NCBI RefSeq assembly: GCF_032854445.1
Contig: NC_088295.1
Coordinates: forward strand, 71,390,028-71,454,027
Reading direction: 5' to 3'
DNA length: 64,000 bases
Source: Liolophura sinensis
Taxonomy: Eukaryota; Mollusca; Polyplacophora; Chitonida; Chitonidae
Shown: one piece after another, positions 59,633 through 64,000 of the stretch
Layout: the number at the start of each line of letters is the position of its first letter
Numbering within the stretch: position 1 is the stretch's first letter
Made by a program: the position numbers and the translations under genes
Notes under the pieces: model-generated
The model's input: only the letters and a program-made list of their open reading frames with translations
Told to the model about the DNA's origin: nothing
The model's database searches: none

Positions 59633-61268
59633 ATATAATAGCTGAGAACAAGCTGAATATACACTATTGGTATAAAACATATGAAACCTCAGTAGTATGG
59701 GAGATGCAATGACTTCAAGCAGAATATGAGCTGACCAGAGACAGCAGGTCAAAGGCTATATAGTCATGTTATTAAATAACCTCATATAAATTAAGTTTCA
59801 CTGAATACAAATTTTTACCTCTGGATATATTAGCAACTACAGTTAACTTGTATGGGTCATATATGAACTCTGGCCTAAGAAGCTACATGTATATGTAGGT
59901 CAAAACTAATTTAACCACTCTAAAATATGTTCTAGGGGGATCCATCAGTGAATCCATGTATGCATCTATTCGGAAGATGTAACTCTACAAAGGTACATAT
60001 GAATACAACCATGAGAAAGCAAGTAAAATGTTGGTAAAACAGCTTTTGTGAAAACTGAAAAATAAAACCAATAAAAAAAAATAGTAGCTTTACGCTATGC
60101 TAATCAGAGAGAGCTTTGTTGGATATTTATCAGGATTTTTGGGGTCTGACTAGCTGATCAGATCAAGCCATATGCACCAGCCTATGATGGTTTGTGGTTT
60201 CCTGTGATAGAACTTCCATTAGCAGAACTGGTAGTACCATTATTCCTTCATGAACAGATGGATAGCATTAAATATTCAGTACCGGTACTTCATACTTTCC
60301 ATGAACAAATGGGTGTCTGGGGCCCAAAGAGATAAGCCATATTTACACAAGACTATTAACCATTACAGAAAGACCATTTGTTGATTTTCACCCCTAAAAT
60401 GGAATGACAAAATTGGGCACCTGGAGACTTCGTTCATACAAAAAGAAAAAAAAAAGGAAAAAAAAAAAAGAATAAGTGTAAAACTCATCCAAATTGCAGC
60501 ATACAACAGCAGAGAGAACTGCATTCTACACCTGTGAGAGCATGGCATAAAAGCACACAGACAATGCAAACTCCTGAAAATAAATTACACCCCTATGATT
60601 TGGATTAGACCTTATAGGTGGAATTCAAAAGCATGGCAGTGTGGTATTTTTTAGCTGATGATATTGGACAGGTAACATTTTAGAGCTCAATTAAAGATGG
60701 CAATCTCTATCACACCACAGAGAAGCATCTCCACGAAATGTGTGATGTATTAGCTCTGGGCCCTTAAAATTCCTTCCTTCCACAACATGTACATACAAAT
60801 AAATTTCATTATATATCAGAACTGCTCTGATCTACATGTATTTCCCAAAGCTACACGTATTTACACCATATCATAATTAAGGTGAAGTACTGTACAAATG
60901 CCACTAGAGTAAAAATTCATTATGACACATGTTTCATGTATAAATGAAATTATATCATATCTCACCCAGGAAATCTCTCTGCCACTGGTCAAATGCTATA
61001 AACTTTTTCTGAATCATCTATTTAAAAAGATTTTTTTCACATGGCCATGCAATCTTTACTATGGGCAATCCATGCTACCTGAAGTAACATGGTTCTGTAA
61101 GCTGGGCAGTCTATTGTTATTTCCTGTCTTTGTGATCATGATTTGTGGACAAATTGGTAACTCCAGAAAGCATTATGGTCAATCTGGCTTCAGCCCGCGT
61201 TGTAGGAAAAGGTACCTTATTTCTTTGAAATTACTACCATATTACGCTATAAATACACATTATTGTAC

Positions 61269-61355
61269 ATCAAATAGAACTCGGTTTCCACCCACCATAA
61301 TGCTGGCCGCCGTCGTATAAGTGAAATATTCTTGAGTACGGCGTAAAACACCAAT

Positions 61356-61391
<36 letters not shown>

Positions 61392-61400
61392 AATAGAACT
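61269..61400 (+). mobile_element. Young 5'-truncated SINE with 13-bp target-site duplication and A32 tail
   Basis: The SINE body 61282-61356 ('cataatgctggccgccgtcg', 'taagtgaaatattcttgagt', 'acggcgtaaaacaccaatc') is followed by 32 A (61357-61388). It is bounded by the identical 13-mer 'atcaaatagaact' at 61269-61281 and 61388-61400. The structure is that of target-primed reverse transcription. The intact tail and duplication indicate recent insertion. Confidence 0.93.
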
Positions 61401-62129
61401 ATTGGTACACGAAGATAGTTTTCATTGAGCAACATTTGTTTTGACTATCTTAACCATAATGAACTGTTAAACAGATGATCGTGTGGTCAACAAGGGTTAA
61501 GAAAAACCTTGATTAATTTAAATCCCCATAAGAGTACCCAGAAAATGATGGCATCTCAAGAATCCACCTCAACATATTAACCTTTGTAGGTTACATGTTT
61601 AAACTATACCCAGGCTTATCAATGAGTCTGTCTGAATTGAAACAGAACTTTAAAATGGGCACAGTAGCTAGAACAGTTTAAACATATGTATGCCTCATCA
61701 ACCAAGCAATAACTTATGTCTATGTTGATGAGCAAATAAAGTCTGACATGTCACAAATGTATATGTATGTGTCCTTGAACACAACACAATCTTACACAAT
61801 AAACTACAACCATACACCATCTTATATACATTCTACACAAACATCTAGTCAGCACAAACGGTATAAACACTTACATGTACCCGCCGCTCGCAAAGCTATT
61901 CTTCTTCCACTTAATAATGCTGAGCTAAACACGACATGTAATGCTCATCAACTTGGCAATGTGAAACATGACTGCCTCTCTCTCAGCTGACTTACAAAAA
62001 GACAGGATTTGGACATAGTGATAAGCAGTACAAAAACCAATTCCATGTATGTATAACACTGAACCTGATTATCTGCATAATAAAACAATAAACCACTTGC
62101 CATGATGCCAATACATGAAAACAATACCC

Positions 62130-62722
62130 CTTATCTCCTGTACCAGGAAAACTGCCACTCTGAGGTCAGTTCTGTCAACCATACTGATCTGAGCATATCC
62201 ATATACTTCAACCAGAGACTGACCTTATAAAAAATTGTACTAACAGGGAGCTGTCTTCCAGCCTAAAAAATGGTACCTAACCAGCTCCACTCATCAAGTT
62301 CATCTAACCAGTGTACCTCTGCTCTACAATCCCGTAGCTAGAATAAACCCACACATCTGATATCATGGAATTCATCCAACCTCTCTACTTAGAAACCACT
62401 CGTGTTCATCCATGGTGCAGAGTGCAGTCATATGTGATCTCACTGGATAGATTTCATCCATACCTGATTTCTCTGGGTATCCATTCTATCAGACCTCACT
62501 GAACAAAAGTGCAGACATATTTGACCTCACTGTATATTCATCCATACATAACCTCACTGTGCAGAATGCAGCCTTATGTGAGCTCACTGGATAGATTTTA
62601 TCCATAACAGATCTCAGTAGGTAGAGTTCATATCTGACCTCACTGAACATTCAACCATAACTGATTTCTCTGGGTATTCATCCCATCAAACCTCAATGAA
62701 CAGAGTGCGGATACATTTGACC
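62130..62722 (-). repeat. Decayed edge of the 57-bp satellite
   Basis: Recognisable but scrambled pieces of the neighbouring unit ('acctcactgaacaaaagtgc', 'agacatatttgacctcactg', 'attcatccatacataacctc') with variable spacing, fading leftwards. Confidence 0.75.
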
Positions 62723-64000
62723 TCACTGCATGTCATACATACCTAACCTCATTGAACAGAGTGCAGACATATCTAACCACACTGCAATTTCATTCATGCC
62801 ATCAAACCTCAATGAGCGAAGTGCAGACATATCTAACCGCACTGCATACTCACCCATACCTAACCTCACTGAGCGAAGTGCAGATATATCTAACCACACT
62901 GCAATTTCATTCATGCCTAACCTCACTGAGCAAAGTGCAGACATATCTAACCACAATGCATGTTCATTCATGCCTAACCTCACTGAGCAAAGTGCAGACA
63001 TATTTAACCGCACTGCATACTCACCCATACCTAACCTCATTGAGCAAAGTGCAGACATATTTAACCGCACTGCATACTCACCCATACCTAACCTCATTGA
63101 GCAGAGTGCAGACATATCTAACCGCACTGCATGTTCATTCATGCCTAACCTCACTGAGCGAAGTGCAGACATATTTAACCGCACTGCATACTCACCCATA
63201 CCTAACCTCATTGAGCAGAGTGCAGACATATCTAACCGCACTGCATGTTCATTCATGCCTAACCTCACTGAGCAAAGTGCAGACATATTTAACCGCACTG
63301 CATACTCACCCATACCTAACCTCATTGAGCAAAGTGCAGACATATTTAACCGCACTGCATACTCACCCATACCTAACCTCATTGAGCAGAGTGCAGACAT
63401 ATCTAACCGCACTGCATGTTCATTCATGCCTAACCTCACTGAGCGAAGTGCAGACATATTTAACCGCACTGCATACTCACCCATACCTAACCTCATTGAG
63501 CAGAGTGCAGACATATCTAACCGCACTGCATGTTCATTCATGCCTAACCTCACTGAGCGAAGTGCAGACATATTTAACCGCACTGCATACTCACCCATAC
63601 CTAACCTCATTGAGCAGAGTGCAGACATATCTAACCGCACTGCATGTTCATTCATGCCTAACCTCACTGAGCGAAGTGCAGACATATTTAACCGCACTGC
63701 ATACTCACCCATACCTAACCTCATTGAGCAGAGTGCAGACATATCTAACCGCACTGCATGTTCATTCATGCCTAACCTCACTGAGCAAAGTGCAGACATA
63801 TTTAACCGCACTGCATACTCACCCATACCTAACCTCATTGAGCAAAGTGCAGACATATTTAACCGCACTGCATACTCACCCATACCTAACCTCATTGAGC
63901 AGAGTGCAGACATATCTAACCGCACTGCATGTTCATTCATGCCTAACCTCACTGAGCGAAGTGCAGACATATTTAACCGCACTGCATACTCACCCATACC
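62723..64000 (-). repeat. 57-bp satellite, at least 22 copies, running off the right edge
   Basis: Two unit types of exactly 57 bases alternate irregularly. On the minus strand they read MGEYAVRLNMSALRSVRLG (type A) and MNEHAVRLDMSALCSMRLG (type B). Because 57 is a multiple of three and the unit has no stop in this frame, a 424-codon frame stays open through the window edge. The decayed left flank and the lack of any splice or start logic favour a non-coding satellite in a THSD7-like intron or upstream of it. Coding use cannot be fully excluded because the array is cut by the window. Confidence 0.9.

Larger units (their letters stand above)
58906..62129. other. THSD7-like intron sequence upstream of the Cys-module exon
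   Basis: Presumed intron of the minus-strand gene. I looked for a preceding exon encoding the family's W...C..RSDG segment and did not find one. It holds two SINE copies, a two-copy direct repeat at 59332-59407 and A-rich tracts near 60441-60470. Confidence 0.55.

Overview
The window is animal nuclear DNA, most likely from a mollusc (bivalve-like). The genes have many short exons with GT-AG introns, the sequence is AT-rich, and 'tacatgta' words are frequent. Many copies of a tRNA-headed SINE are present whose 3' tail reads like 'taagtgaaatattcttgag' followed by 'aacaccaatcaaataaata', a tail I associate with molluscan genomes. There are no bacterial operons, CRISPR arrays or rRNA genes. Gene models below were assembled by hand from splice signals, reading phase and remembered family sequences; no search was run.

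Layout, left to right. (1) 146-8370, minus strand: the 5' two-thirds of an Enhancer of polycomb gene (EPC1/EPC2 family, NuA4/TIP60 acetyltransferase scaffold), 11 exons, 3' end off the window. (2) About 8370-8600: a likely promoter with YY1-type ATGGCGGC motifs, perhaps bidirectional. (3) 10011-10565, plus strand: an uninterrupted RBBP9-type serine hydrolase. (4) 10990-13030: a 47/94-bp higher-order minisatellite. (5) 14348-33738, plus strand: a complete 29-exon DHX29 gene, the DEAH helicase that helps 43S ribosomes scan structured 5' UTRs. All phases agree except for one surplus base in exon 4. Its intron 24 carries about 29 copies of a 66-bp repeat made from the end of exon 24 plus its own 5' splice site. 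(6) 33740-48555: a gene-poor stretch with a 20-bp pyrimidine-rich satellite that includes a 644-bp exact tandem duplication, plus other arrays. (7) 48556-58905, minus strand: the last three exons of a THSD7-like thrombospondin-repeat membrane protein. They encode the terminal Cys-rich module, the transmembrane helix and an unusually long (about 455-residue) cytoplasmic tail with NPTY and a C-terminal PDZ-ligand-like TTV. (8) 58906-64000: SINEs, one with a 13-bp target-site duplication and a 32-A tail, then a 57-bp satellite running off the right edge.

The genes look like a housekeeping neighbourhood (chromatin, hydrolase, translation) followed by a cell-surface gene, and I see no joint pathway. 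The most notable items are the splice-donor minisatellite in DHX29, the long signalling-type tail of the THSD7-like protein, a decayed FLYWCH zinc-finger relic inside one of its introns, and apparent one-base indels in otherwise well conserved exons of EPC and DHX29.
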